Origin: an uncultured Polaribacter sp.
GTDB lineage: Bacteria > Bacteroidota > Bacteroidia > Flavobacteriales > Flavobacteriaceae
DNA length: 64,000 nt
Reading direction: 5' to 3'
Assembly: GCF_947503875.1 (NCBI RefSeq)
Contig: NZ_CANNFH010000007.1
Span: forward strand, 62,001 to 126,000
In this document: positions 44,919-52,979 of the stretch, piece by piece
How positions within the stretch are numbered: position 1 is the first letter of the stretch
Layout of the letters: every line of letters begins with the position of its first letter
Translations under genes and position numbers: made by a program
Notes under the pieces: generated by a model
Told to the model about the DNA's origin: nothing
Seen by the model: the letters and a program-made list of their open reading frames with translations, nothing else
Database searches by the model: none

Positions 44919-45872
44919 TTATTTGTTTAAAAACTGACTTTTAAAAAACCCAGCACCATAACCTAAAAACTGTGTAAACGTAGTTATTATACTAAAAAAA
45001 GCAACACTTATACTTTTATTTTGAATGAAAGAATCTATTACTATCAACAAAAAATAGATGTAATAAAAGTATAGGAAATAGGGAAAACCCAATAAATTAA
45101 AAATTAAACTTAGCAAAAAACCAAGTATAAAAAGTGTAGGAAACCAAAATGTTATTTTTTTGCTTTCAGGATATTTTCTGTTTAAAATTGGTCTTGCCAC
45201 ACCAAAACTAAAGGTTTGCTTTAAAAACTGTGGTAATGTGCTTCTTCTTTTATGATACACAAATGCGAACGTAATTAATTGGGTTTTAAAACCCTTTTGC
45301 CAAAGTCTAAAGGTTAAATCGATGTCTTCTCCTGTTTTCATGTTAGAAAACCCTTTGGTTTCTAAAAAAGCTTTTTTAGAAATACCCAAATTGAAACTTC
45401 TTAATTGAAATTTACCAACACCTTTCTTTTTACCTCTAATTCCGCCTGTGGTTAAAAAACTAGTCATGGCATAATTAATGGCTTTTTGCATTGGCGTAAA
45501 ACTTTTATGAGCAGTATCTGGCCCACCAAAAGCATCTGTATAATTACGTTGTAAAGCTTTGCTTACTTGTGTTAAATAATGTGAAGGCAAAACAACGTCT
45601 GAATCTAAAATAATACAATAATTGCCGCTTGCTTTTTGCATGCCAAAATTACGGCTAGCGCCTGCGCCACTATTTGCTTTGAAAAAATAAGATATATTTA
45701 ATTCTGATTTGTATTTGTTTACAATTACATCACTTTTTTCTGTTGAACCGTCTTCTATAATTAGAATTTCGTAATGTTCTTTAAAATTTTGCTTTAAAAA
45801 ACTAGTCAACAACTCGTCTATTTCTTTTGGACGATTGTAAACAGGAATAATTATAGAGAATTGTAGTTTGAT
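44919..45872 (-). CDS. GT2-family glycosyltransferase with non-standard start codon
   Basis: A GT-A fold transferase: FSIIIPVYNRP (first strand), ILIIEDGSTEKSD, ANSGAGASRNFGMQKASGNYCIILDSDVVLP (DxD), a TGEDIDLTFRLWQKGFKT acceptor motif and two C-terminal membrane helices. The first strand lies upstream of the first TTG at 45812, and the frame runs back to a stop at 45888-45890 without any ATG, GTG or TTG. The best start by alignment is ATC at 45872 (I-K-L-Q-F-S), or the ATT before it. A TACATTTG -7 element at 45897-45904 supports initiation there. About 317 residues. Sugar and acceptor unknown. Confidence 0.8.
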   Translation of the reverse strand: MKLQFSIIIPVYNRPKEIDELLTSFLKQNFKEHYEILIIEDGSTEKSDVIVNKYKSELNISYFFKANSGAGASRNFGMQKASGNYCIILDSDVVLPSHYLTQVSKALQRNYTDAFGGPDTAHKSFTPMQKAINYAMTSFLTTGGIRGKKKGVGKFQLRSFNLGISKKAFLETKGFSNMKTGEDIDLTFRLWQKGFKTQLITFAFVYHKRRSTLPQFLKQTFSFGVARPILNRKYPESKKITFWFPTLFILGFLLSLIFNLLGFPYFLYFYYIYFLLIVIDSFIQNKSISVAFFSIITTFTQFLGYGAGFFKSQFLNK

Positions 45873-46009
45873 AATTGTAATTATAAATTATGTTTTCAAA
45901 TGTAAGCAATAAAAAAATTACAAGGAATTTAAAAATTGAACTTTATTGTATGCGTATTCTAAAAGTTGGCAAACAAGTTTAGCCGTGATTGAAACATTTG
46001 TTTGAGCTC

Positions 46010-46036
46010 TTTTTTGTTCTTTTTCTGAACAAAAAA
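46010..46036. repeat. Inverted repeat after the RlmL gene
   Basis: TTTTTTGTTC (46010-46019) and GAACAAAAAA (46027-46036) with a 7-base loop, in the 275-base spacer between the glycosyltransferase and methyltransferase genes. It may serve as a weak terminator, but the same sequence pattern is also common as a dispersed element in related genomes. Confidence 0.55.
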
Positions 46037-46069
46037 AGCGAGTGTTGAAAGCGCGATTAAGCTCCTAAA

Positions 46070-46139
46070 ACTTCGACAAGCTCAGTTTAAAAAAAAGTTT
46101 AGAAGGCGTTATAAGATTTCTGTCTGCGCAGGAATGACA
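46070..46139. repeat. Dispersed flavobacterial repeat fragments
   Basis: Two GC-richer stretches, CTTCGACAAGCTCAG (46071-46085) and TCTGCGCAGGAATGACAA (near 46123-46140), stand out from the AT-rich spacer. I know both as pieces of dispersed repeats in Flavobacteriaceae genomes. They are adjacent to the end of the methyltransferase gene. Confidence 0.55.
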
Positions 46140-46147
46140 ACCTTGTT

Positions 46148-47335
46148 TTAGTCTTTTGCATCAGACTCAGTTTCTTCTTTACGTTCTTTTGTTTTTCGTG
46201 TGCCTTCGTACAACTCGTATTTTACAAACTTACAGTTTAAATCTCCGTTTTTAAGGGCAATTCTTTTAGAAGTACGCAAACCAACAGCTTTTAAAGCATC
46301 TGTATCTGAGGTAATTAACCAAGCTGTAGAACCTTGGTAATTGTGTTTTAAAGTATCGCCAATTTTTTTGTAAAATTCGTGCGTGTCTATATTTAAACGT
46401 TCGCCATAAGGCGGATTAAACAAAATTGTAGTGTTCCCAAAAACTTCTTTTGTAGAGTTGAAAAAGTTAACGTGATGCACGCCAATAAACTCTTCTAAAT
46501 TGGCAGAAATAATGTTTGCTTTTGCTTTTTGTACTGCAGATGGTGCTTTATCAAACCCCATAATTTTAAAGTGAGAAGAGCGTATTTTCTTTAACAAAGC
46601 ATCTTGAATTGTAAAATACAAATCTTCATCGTAATCTTTCCAATGCTCAAAGGCAAATAATTTTCTATTGATATTTGCTGGAATATTATTGGCAATCATG
46701 GCAGCTTCTATTAATATAGTTCCAGAACCACACATAGGATCTATAAAATTTTCATCGCCAGTATAACCAGAAAGCATAACCATACCCGCAGCCAAAACTT
46801 CGTTAATTGGTGCAATATTGGTGGCTGTTCTATAGCCTCTTTTATGCAAGGAATCTCCAGAAGAATCTAAAGAAACGGTTAACCATTCTTTATGTATATG
46901 CACGTGAATTTTAACGTCTGGATATTTTAAATCTACATTTGGTCTTTTATGGTATTTGTGTCTAAAATAATCTGCAATGGCGTCTTTAGACTTTAAGGAA
47001 ATGTAATGTGAATTGGTTGTAAAATTTTTAGAATTTACTACTGCACCAATAGCAAATGTGCCATCTGCTTCTAAATAATTTTCCCATTTTATTTTCTGAA
47101 TAGCCTCATATAAATCTTCTTCATCGTAGATTTTGCAGGTTTTTATGGGTTTTAAAATTCTAACTGCAGTTCTTAAAGCAATATTTGCTTTGTACATAAA
47201 ACCTTTATCGCCCCTAAAAGAGACACTTCTAATGCCTTCTTTTACTTCTTGTGCGCCTAATTTTTTAAGTTCTTCTGCTAAAACGCCTTCTAAACCAAAA
47301 AGCGTTGTTGCTGTCATTTTAAAATCTCTATTCAT
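46148..47335 (-). CDS. THUMP-domain 23S rRNA guanine-N2 methyltransferase (RlmL-like)
   Basis: A 395-residue protein: THUMP RNA-binding domain (about 45-160, with FTTNSHYISLKSKDAIADYFRHK), then a class I SAM domain with DPMCGSGTILIEAAMIA (SAM site), IMGFDKAPSAVQKAKANI and the catalytic NPPYGERL. It corresponds to the N-terminal half of E. coli RlmL (m2G2445) without the fused RlmK half. The C-terminus is a charged tail. A -7 element TACCTTTG ends 4 bases before the ATG. Confidence 0.9.
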   Translation of the reverse strand: MNRDFKMTATTLFGLEGVLAEELKKLGAQEVKEGIRSVSFRGDKGFMYKANIALRTAVRILKPIKTCKIYDEEDLYEAIQKIKWENYLEADGTFAIGAVVNSKNFTTNSHYISLKSKDAIADYFRHKYHKRPNVDLKYPDVKIHVHIHKEWLTVSLDSSGDSLHKRGYRTATNIAPINEVLAAGMVMLSGYTGDENFIDPMCGSGTILIEAAMIANNIPANINRKLFAFEHWKDYDEDLYFTIQDALLKKIRSSHFKIMGFDKAPSAVQKAKANIISANLEEFIGVHHVNFFNSTKEVFGNTTILFNPPYGERLNIDTHEFYKKIGDTLKHNYQGSTAWLITSDTDALKAVGLRTSKRIALKNGDLNCKFVKYELYEGTRKTKERKEETESDAKD

Positions 47336-47339
47336 ATTG

Positions 47340-47347
47340 CAAAGGTA
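47340..47347 (-). promoter_or_regulatory. -7 element 4 bases before the RlmL start codon
   Basis: Minus strand TACCTTTG, then ATTG-type 4-base gap, then ATG at 47335. Same geometry as at mnmE and the Fur-family gene, suggesting a leaderless transcript. Confidence 0.5.
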
Positions 47348-47456
47348 GTTTTTAGTTGTTATTTTTTTGGTATTCCTTTGTGGTTTCTGCTTTCTATTTT
47401 AAAAAAAGAAATCAACATAAATAATTATAAGCAATAATTGACTCTTTACATTATAT

Positions 47457-47837
47457 TTATTGAAGGCATTGGCTGCATTCGCCTTCTATTAAAACATGAA
47501 CCGTATTTACTTTATAATTTGGAATTTGCGGAATGGTTACAGAAATGTCTAAACAATTTATTTTACCACAACTATTACATTGAAAGTGTGGATGATTATC
47601 TGTATGTTCCTTTTTTGAGCAACTTTTACATTTTGCGTATTGCTTTACACCGTTTTTACCTATTACAGCATGCAATACACCATCATCTGTTAATTTATCT
47701 AAAATTCTATAAATAGTAGATTTGTTTATTTCTGATTTTAAGTCTTTTACTAAATCTACAGTAGAAATAGCCGCAGTTGTTTTATTAAATGCGTTTAATA
47801 CTAGTTGTAATGACTGTGTTTTTCTTACAATTCCCAT
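47457..47837 (-). CDS. Fur-family metal-responsive repressor, probably Zur-like
   Basis: A 126-residue regulator: winged helix (INKSTIYRILDKLTDDGVLH), then the dimer and metal part with CKSCSKKEH, HPHFQCNSCGKINCLD and a final ECSQC. The two C-x-x-C pairs form the structural zinc site; the H-rich stretch is the sensory site. It is divergent from genes for a MerC-type protein and a ZIP zinc importer, which points to zinc (Zur) rather than iron. It is shorter than E. coli Fur (148). The -7 element sits 4 bases before its ATG, and it probably controls itself. Confidence 0.88.
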   Translation of the reverse strand: MGIVRKTQSLQLVLNAFNKTTAAISTVDLVKDLKSEINKSTIYRILDKLTDDGVLHAVIGKNGVKQYAKCKSCSKKEHTDNHPHFQCNSCGKINCLDISVTIPQIPNYKVNTVHVLIEGECSQCLQ

Positions 47838-47841
47838 AACA

Positions 47842-47901
47842 CAAATTTATTACAACTTAGTTGCACTAACAAATAAAAAAATTATATTTGCAACTTAGTC
47901 G
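47842..47901. promoter_or_regulatory. Divergent promoters with two Fur-family operators
   Basis: Rightward promoter: TTG 47861-47863, 19 bases, TATATTTG 47883-47890. Leftward promoter: TTG on minus at 47872-47870, 20 bases, TAAATTTG 47849-47842. Two direct copies of CAACTTAGT(T/C)GCA, at 47853 and 47891 (38 bases apart); the first core CAACTTAGTTG is a perfect palindrome and covers the rightward -33 and the leftward spacer, the second lies right after the rightward -7. A repressor bound here would shut both genes. Confidence 0.8.
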
Positions 47902-47916
47902 CATTAATTATTTAAA

Positions 47917-48324
47917 ATGAATTTAGTTTTTAAAAAATCGGATACAATTGGCATGTTTTCTAGTGGATTATGCATGGTACATTGTTTGCTAACACCTTTT
48001 ATTTTTGTGAGTCAAATAAACACAAATGTAACCGAACAAATAAAACCTTTTTGGTGGAGTAATTTAGACTATCTCTTTTTAGTTATTGGCTTTTTTGCTG
48101 TTTTTCAGTCTACTAAAAATACCACAAGAACATTAATGAAAATACTTTTATGGTTATTTTGGAGCCTACTATTTTTATTAGTACTTAATGAAAAAAACGA
48201 AATATTTCATCTTCCTGACTTAATTATGTATGCAGTTACAATAACTTTAGTAATTTTGCATTTCTATAATTTGAAATATTGCACTTGTACAGACGGCAGT
48301 TGTTGTGTTTCTGATAAGAAATAA
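47917..48324 (+). CDS. MerC-domain membrane protein
   Basis: A 135-residue protein with four hydrophobic segments. The first carries the metal-binding motif GLCMVHCLLTPF; the C-terminus is cysteine-rich (YCTCTDGSCC). MerC proteins were first known as mercuric ion transporters, but chromosomal MerC-like proteins in Bacteroidota occur beside Fur/Zur regulators and zinc uptake genes. It is the first gene under the divergent operator and likely belongs to zinc homeostasis here (inference). Confidence 0.85.
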   Translation: MNLVFKKSDTIGMFSSGLCMVHCLLTPFIFVSQINTNVTEQIKPFWWSNLDYLFLVIGFFAVFQSTKNTTRTLMKILLWLFWSLLFLLVLNEKNEIFHLPDLIMYAVTITLVILHFYNLKYCTCTDGSCCVSDKK

Positions 48325-48383
48325 AGGATTGCTTTTGGCTGATAACTAATTGCAGTTTAAGAATTTGATTAAATATTTACAAA

Positions 48384-49109
48384 TTGAAAACTAACGATTG
48401 GTTTAAAGACTGGTTTAACACACCTTATTACCATATTTTATATAAAGACAGAAATGATATTGATGCGCAGTTGTTTATGCGTAACATTACCGCTTTTCTT
48501 AAACTTTGTAAGACTACACATATTTTAGATTTACCTTGTGGCAAAGGTCGTCATTCCGTTTTTTTAAACAATCTTGGTTATACTGTTACTGGTTTAGATT
48601 TATCTGAAAATAGCATTCAATTTGCAAAACAATTTGAAAATGAAACGCTACGTTTTAATGAGCATGACATGCGTAAACCTTTTCACAAAAAATACAACGC
48701 TATCTTTAACCTATTTACTAGTTTTGGTTATTTTGATGATGACCAAGAAGATATTTTAATTTTACAGAACATAAAAAATGGTTTACAAACAAACGGTGTT
48801 TTTGTGTTTGATTTTTTAAATGCGGTAAAGATTAAAGCAAATCTTGTAACCAAAGAAACTAAGGTTGTAGATGGTATTAGTTTTAAAATCACCAGAGCAA
48901 TAAAAGATAATTTTATTACAAAAAACATAAGCTTTTTTGCAGATGGAAAGCAACATAATTTTACAGAAAGGGTAAAATACTTAGATCTTGAAAAGATGAC
49001 TGTTTATTTAGAAAAAGTTGGTTTTACAGTTACCAATGTATTTGGCGATTATAATTTAAACTCTTTTGACGAAAAAACTGCGAATCGTTTAATTATTGTA
49101 GCCAATTAA
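48384..49109 (+). CDS. Class I SAM-dependent methyltransferase (TTG start)
   Basis: A 241-residue cytoplasmic methyltransferase. SAM motif I is ILDLPCGKGRHSVFLNNLGY and the following acidic loop is GLDLSENSI. FNLFTSFGYFDDDQED and FVFDFLNA follow the pattern of small-molecule methyltransferases. The only start compatible with the conserved N-terminus (KTNDWFKDWFNTPYY) is TTG at 48384. The stop overlaps the ZIP start by one base (TAATG). Substrate unknown. Confidence 0.85.
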   Translation: MKTNDWFKDWFNTPYYHILYKDRNDIDAQLFMRNITAFLKLCKTTHILDLPCGKGRHSVFLNNLGYTVTGLDLSENSIQFAKQFENETLRFNEHDMRKPFHKKYNAIFNLFTSFGYFDDDQEDILILQNIKNGLQTNGVFVFDFLNAVKIKANLVTKETKVVDGISFKITRAIKDNFITKNISFFADGKQHNFTERVKYLDLEKMTVYLEKVGFTVTNVFGDYNLNSFDEKTANRLIIVAN

Positions 49110-49786
49110 TGACCTATCTTTTTTTAATTTTAGCAGTACTTTTAGGCGCTTTATTGGTGTATATTTTAAAACCTAGTAATAAAATTGTACGTTTATTATT
49201 AGCTTTTAGTGGGGCGTATTTACTGTCTGTGACAATTTTACATTTGTTGCCAGAGGTTTATGCAGCAACAACACCTTATAAAAAAGTTGGCATTTTTATT
49301 TTAATTGGTATTATTTTACAATCTGTTTTAGAGTCTTTTTCTAAAGGTGCAGAACATGGACACATTCACATGCATACAGAGAATAATAGTTTTCCTAAAT
49401 TATTATTTGCAAGTTTGTGTTTGCACGCTTTTTCTGAAGGTTTACCCATACATAATGCAGATGACAACCTACTATGGGCAATTGTAGTGCATAAAATACC
49501 TATTGCTATTGTGTTAACCACTTTTTTAATTCATACAAAATATACTAAAAAAATAACCTTTAGTTTTTTACTTGTTTTTGCATTAATGAGTCCTTTAGGT
49601 GTAATTTTAGGAGATAAAATTCCTTTTTTCACAACTTATACTACAGAAATTACGGCGCTTATAGTTGGGGTTTTTCTGCATATTTCTACCATAATTCTTT
49701 TTGAAACTAGTGAAAACCATAAATTTAATTTGCAAAAATTTATTGCAATTCTTTTTGGGGTTTTACTTACCATTTTTACTTTATAA
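49109..49786 (+). CDS. ZIP-family metal transporter
   Basis: A 225-residue membrane protein with about seven to eight helices. It has a histidine-rich loop (HGHIHMHTEN, between helices 3 and 4), the core metal site HAFSEGLPI in helix 4 and HKIPIAI in helix 5, as in zinc/iron permeases. It would import zinc or a similar divalent ion. It is the third gene after the Fur-family operator (MerC, methyltransferase, ZIP), supporting a zinc-uptake operon under Zur control. Confidence 0.88.
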   Translation: MTYLFLILAVLLGALLVYILKPSNKIVRLLLAFSGAYLLSVTILHLLPEVYAATTPYKKVGIFILIGIILQSVLESFSKGAEHGHIHMHTENNSFPKLLFASLCLHAFSEGLPIHNADDNLLWAIVVHKIPIAIVLTTFLIHTKYTKKITFSFLLVFALMSPLGVILGDKIPFFTTYTTEITALIVGVFLHISTIILFETSENHKFNLQKFIAILFGVLLTIFTL

Positions 49787-49813
49787 TATTTTTCTTATTT
49801 TTAAAGAACAGAA

Positions 49814-49861
49814 TATACCTATTTATAGGTATAAATAGGTATTAAATATTTATCATATTTG
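49814..49861 (+). promoter_or_regulatory. Response-regulator box A and promoter of the sensor operon
   Basis: TATACCTATTTATAGGTATA (49814-49833) is a perfect 20-base palindrome. An extra half-site TAGGTAT lies at 49836-49842. A -7 element CATATTTG is at 49854-49861; the palindrome centre is 30.5 bases before it. The start codon of the first gene is at 49896. Confidence 0.8.
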
Positions 49862-49895
49862 AACTCAACTAAGAGTTTAATTAAAACATATTAGA

Positions 49896-50351
49896 ATGAA
49901 AAATCTTGAATATAAAATAAGAGCATTAAAATTAAGTGAAGAAGTAAATAGCCTATCTACTAATTTTGGGATGTACAAACCTTATGTAAGAATTGTAAAA
50001 AGTGGCGATATTAAAATAGCAAAAGTTCTTACAATTGTTGAAGAAGGCACAACTGTTGAATATATTAAACACACTACAGAAATAGCCGACACAAATCCTA
50101 GTACTCAAGATAGCAACATTCATTGTATAATAAATATAAACTTTACGGTTAATGCGCAAGAAACTAATACTTTTAAAATTTTAGAAATTGAATTGAAAAA
50201 GGATAAAGTACTTCAAGATCATTTTAATGATATAAATTCTTTTATGATAGTATCTTGTCAAAACAAAAGCACAATACTTGGCACCATGACAATAGCGAGT
50301 TACCAAAATGGTGGATCTTTTGACCCACCACCATTAATTAATAATGATTAA
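49896..50351 (+). CDS. Hypothetical protein upstream of sensor kinase
   Basis: A 151-residue protein without signal peptide or membrane helix. N-terminal part alpha-helical (LEYKIRALKLSEEVNSLST), then beta-rich, ending GGSFDPPPLINND. No family recognised. Its end overlaps the start of the histidine kinase gene by 8 bases, so translation of the two is coupled. It lies under box A and is the first gene of the sensor operon. A role in sensing or modulation is possible from position only. Confidence 0.6.
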   Translation: MKNLEYKIRALKLSEEVNSLSTNFGMYKPYVRIVKSGDIKIAKVLTIVEEGTTVEYIKHTTEIADTNPSTQDSNIHCIININFTVNAQETNTFKILEIELKKDKVLQDHFNDINSFMIVSCQNKSTILGTMTIASYQNGGSFDPPPLINND

Positions 50352-52164
50352 GCTTATAATATACACTTTATTTTTAGCAGTAGTTAATGGAAAAAGTATT
50401 GCAAAAGAGTCTGATTTAAATAATAAATACTGCGATAATACCGCGTTTAAAAATTTAATTACAGCATTAAAAACAGCTTTAGCGGAAAATAATTTAAAAG
50501 ATGCTGAAAGATATTTGTCACAATCAAAAAATGAAATTAAAAATTGTAGACACAATAAAGTTAAATATCATAGCTATAAAGCATATATTTTTAGATTAAA
50601 TAAACAATATGATTCTGCTTTTTATCAATATAACTATATTTTAAAATTTAATACAGAAAAAAATATAGAGAATTATATATTTAAAAGTATAGCCTATAAA
50701 GGATTAGCTCTTATCTCGTCAGAAATAGACAAAATTGAAGGCTATCATAAAAATTTAAAAGAGTCATTAAAATATGCCTATCTGTCTAAAGATGCGGTAA
50801 CAATTTTTACTGCATTAAATAACCTAGGTGTTTATCATAATAAATCTACAAATTTTAATAAAAGCATAAAATACTATAGAAATGCTTTGCATTATTCGAA
50901 CAACCAAGCTTTACTCTATCAAAATATTGGAGCTGCACATCTATTAAATAAAAATAGCGATTCTGCATTTTACTATTTAAATAAAAGTTTACAAACAGCA
51001 AAAGATAGCACTACACTTAGTTTAATTTATTTGAATTTCGCTAAGATTGCGAAACAAAAAGAGCAAACAAAAAAAAACATTACTCTTTTATTAAAATCAT
51101 TAAGTTATGCAAAGACTAAAGAAACAACAAGCTCAGAAAATAAATTATTAATTTTTAAAAATCTTTTTTCTGCTTATTACACTATTAAAAATTACAAATT
51201 AGCACTTAAATATTTAGAACTATATAATAACCTTAAATATAAATTACAGAATGAAAACATTATAAATAATATTAATAACCTTAATATTAAATATGAAACT
51301 GAAAAAAAAGAGCGAGAAAACCTTCAATTAAAACAAAAAAACTTAAAAACAGAGGCGAAAAGAGTTCAGAATAGAAATTTTTTAGTGGGATCTTTACTAT
51401 TTATATTTTTTGCTGGTGCTATAGCAGTATTATCACTAAAAAACTCCAAAAGAAAAAGAAAACTTGCAGAACAAGAAAAGGCATTAGAAATTCAAAAAAA
51501 TCTAACTTTATTAAAAGAGCAAGAAATAAGTACCATTAACGCTATGGTTGAAGGCCAAGAAAAGGAAAGAAAAAGAGTAGCCGAAGATTTACATGATAAT
51601 TTAGGCTCTGTTTTAGCCACACTAAAATTGCATTTTGATAACTTAAAAATGAATAATAAAAAGAAAAAGTTTAATCAAGAAGAATTATTCAACAAAACAG
51701 AAAATTTAATTGATGAGGCTTACTTAAAAGTTAGAAGAATTGCACATGCTAAAAATGCTGGTGTAATAGCAAATCATGGTTTATTGCCTGCTGTACAAAT
51801 GATGGCAGAAAAAATATCTGCTGCCGACAAAATTAGAATTGAAGTTATTGATTTTGGTTTGGATGCCCGTTTTGATAGCAGTTTAGAAATTACCATTTTT
51901 AGAATAATACAAGAACTAATTACTAATATTCTAAAACATGCCAACGCAAAAAATGCAACTATAAATATTGCTTTATATGATAAAAATTTAAATATTATTG
52001 TAGAAGATAATGGCAAAGGTTTTAATGCAAACCAAACAAATTTTAAAGATGGTATAGGCCTTAACTCCATAAAAACAAGAGTAAAACACCTAAAAGGAAA
52101 CTTTACCATAGACGCCACTATTGGGAAAGGAAGTTCATTTATTATTGATATTCCTGTTGCTTAA
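50344..52164 (+). CDS. TPR-type sensor histidine kinase (HisKA_3)
   Basis: A 606-residue kinase. The N-terminal hydrophobic stretch (about 2-16) is a signal or membrane segment. TPR repeats follow (about 70-300, for example SIKYYRNALHYSNNQALLYQNIG), then a coiled coil, a membrane helix (346-365), a second coiled coil, the dimerisation box QEKERKRVAEDLHDNLGSV with phospho-acceptor H417, and an HATPase_c domain (ELITNILKHANAKNA; EDNGKGF; DGIGLNSIKTRVKHLKG). It would phosphorylate the NarL-type regulator encoded 60 bases downstream. The TPR part likely faces the periplasm and detects a protein or cell-wall signal. Confidence 0.93.
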   Translation: MIKLIIYTLFLAVVNGKSIAKESDLNNKYCDNTAFKNLITALKTALAENNLKDAERYLSQSKNEIKNCRHNKVKYHSYKAYIFRLNKQYDSAFYQYNYILKFNTEKNIENYIFKSIAYKGLALISSEIDKIEGYHKNLKESLKYAYLSKDAVTIFTALNNLGVYHNKSTNFNKSIKYYRNALHYSNNQALLYQNIGAAHLLNKNSDSAFYYLNKSLQTAKDSTTLSLIYLNFAKIAKQKEQTKKNITLLLKSLSYAKTKETTSSENKLLIFKNLFSAYYTIKNYKLALKYLELYNNLKYKLQNENIINNINNLNIKYETEKKERENLQLKQKNLKTEAKRVQNRNFLVGSLLFIFFAGAIAVLSLKNSKRKRKLAEQEKALEIQKNLTLLKEQEISTINAMVEGQEKERKRVAEDLHDNLGSVLATLKLHFDNLKMNNKKKKFNQEELFNKTENLIDEAYLKVRRIAHAKNAGVIANHGLLPAVQMMAEKISAADKIRIEVIDFGLDARFDSSLEITIFRIIQELITNILKHANAKNATINIALYDKNLNIIVEDNGKGFNANQTNFKDGIGLNSIKTRVKHLKGNFTIDATIGKGSSFIIDIPVA

Positions 52165-52211
52165 ATCCCTATTTATAAGTATAAATTAAGCAGAACATAA
52201 TGGTATTTTTA
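52165..52211 (+). promoter_or_regulatory. Response-regulator box B and promoter of the regulator gene
   Basis: A degenerate copy of the box (CCTATTTATAAGTAT, centre at 52173.5), starting at the stop codon of the kinase gene, with TATTTTTA at 52204-52211. The centre-to-element distance is 30.5 bases, identical to box A. The regulator start is at 52225, so it may be autoregulated at lower affinity. Confidence 0.65.
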
Positions 52212-52224
52212 TAAAAAACAAACT

Positions 52225-52866
52225 ATGATAACAATTGTAATGGCAGAAGACCATCAAATGCTAATAGATGGCGTAAAATCTTTTTTTGAATATGATGATC
52301 ATATACATATAATTGGCACAGTTAATAATGGCGAAGAACTGGTAAAATTGGTAAATTTAAAACAACCAAAAGTAGTAATTACAGACATTAGAATGCCAAA
52401 AATGGATGGAATTGAAGCGACCAAAAAAATTAAAAAATTACACCCTTATGTAAATATATTAGCCATGACAATGTTTGACCAACCAGAAGCTATTAAGCAG
52501 ATGTTAGATGCTGGTGCATCTGGTTATTTACTAAAAAATTCTGGTATAAAAATGTTGCACGAAGCAATAGAAGTAGTAGCAAATGGCAACACATTTTTTG
52601 ACCCCAATGTTGCCTTTAATTTTATGAACAATTATATTGATAAAAACGTAAAAATTGGTACTTCAAATAAGATAATTTTATCCAACAGAGAAAAAGAGAT
52701 ATTAGCTTTAATTGCCAACGGAAAAACCTCTAAAGAAATTGCAGCAAATCTATTTTTAGCAAAAACTACCATAGATACACATAGAAAAAATATGATTCGT
52801 AAATTAGATTTAAAATCTGGTAGTGAACTGGTTAAATACGCTATAGACCAGAAATATCAATTTTAA
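52225..52866 (+). CDS. NarL/LuxR-family response regulator
   Basis: A 213-residue regulator. Receiver domain 1-120 with acidic pair E8-D9, phospho-acceptor D54 (VVITDIRMPKMDG), T/S at AMTMFD and K105-type lysine (YLLKNSG). The C-terminal LuxR HTH is LSNREKEILALIANGKTSKEIAANLFLAKTTIDTHRKNMIRKL. It pairs with the HisKA_3 kinase upstream. The palindromes in this cluster have the 7-2-7 layout known for NarL sites (TACCTAT-TT-ATAGGTA), which makes this protein the obvious binder. Confidence 0.95.
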   Translation: MITIVMAEDHQMLIDGVKSFFEYDDHIHIIGTVNNGEELVKLVNLKQPKVVITDIRMPKMDGIEATKKIKKLHPYVNILAMTMFDQPEAIKQMLDAGASGYLLKNSGIKMLHEAIEVVANGNTFFDPNVAFNFMNNYIDKNVKIGTSNKIILSNREKEILALIANGKTSKEIAANLFLAKTTIDTHRKNMIRKLDLKSGSELVKYAIDQKYQF

Positions 52867-52908
52867 AAAACTGCTCTCTTTATTTAAATCTTAAATTTAC
52901 AAGGTATT

Positions 52909-52956
52909 TTACCTACTTATAGGTATATTTTTTAGTTAGTTCTTAAACTATTTTTG
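52909..52956 (+). promoter_or_regulatory. Response-regulator box C and promoter of the secreted-protein operon
   Basis: TACCTACTTATAGGTA (52910-52925), preceded by an extra AAGGTA half-site-like stretch, with a perfect -7 element TATTTTTG at 52949-52956. Centre-to-element distance 31.5 bases. There is no TTG at -33, as expected for an activator-dependent promoter. First start codon 52980. Confidence 0.82.
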
Positions 52957-52979
52957 ATGAACTAATTAAAACATATACC

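Noticed and set aside
47438..47716. A 92-residue plus-strand open frame across the Fur-family gene
   Set aside because: It is antisense to a gene with clear conserved domains and has no promoter or family pattern.
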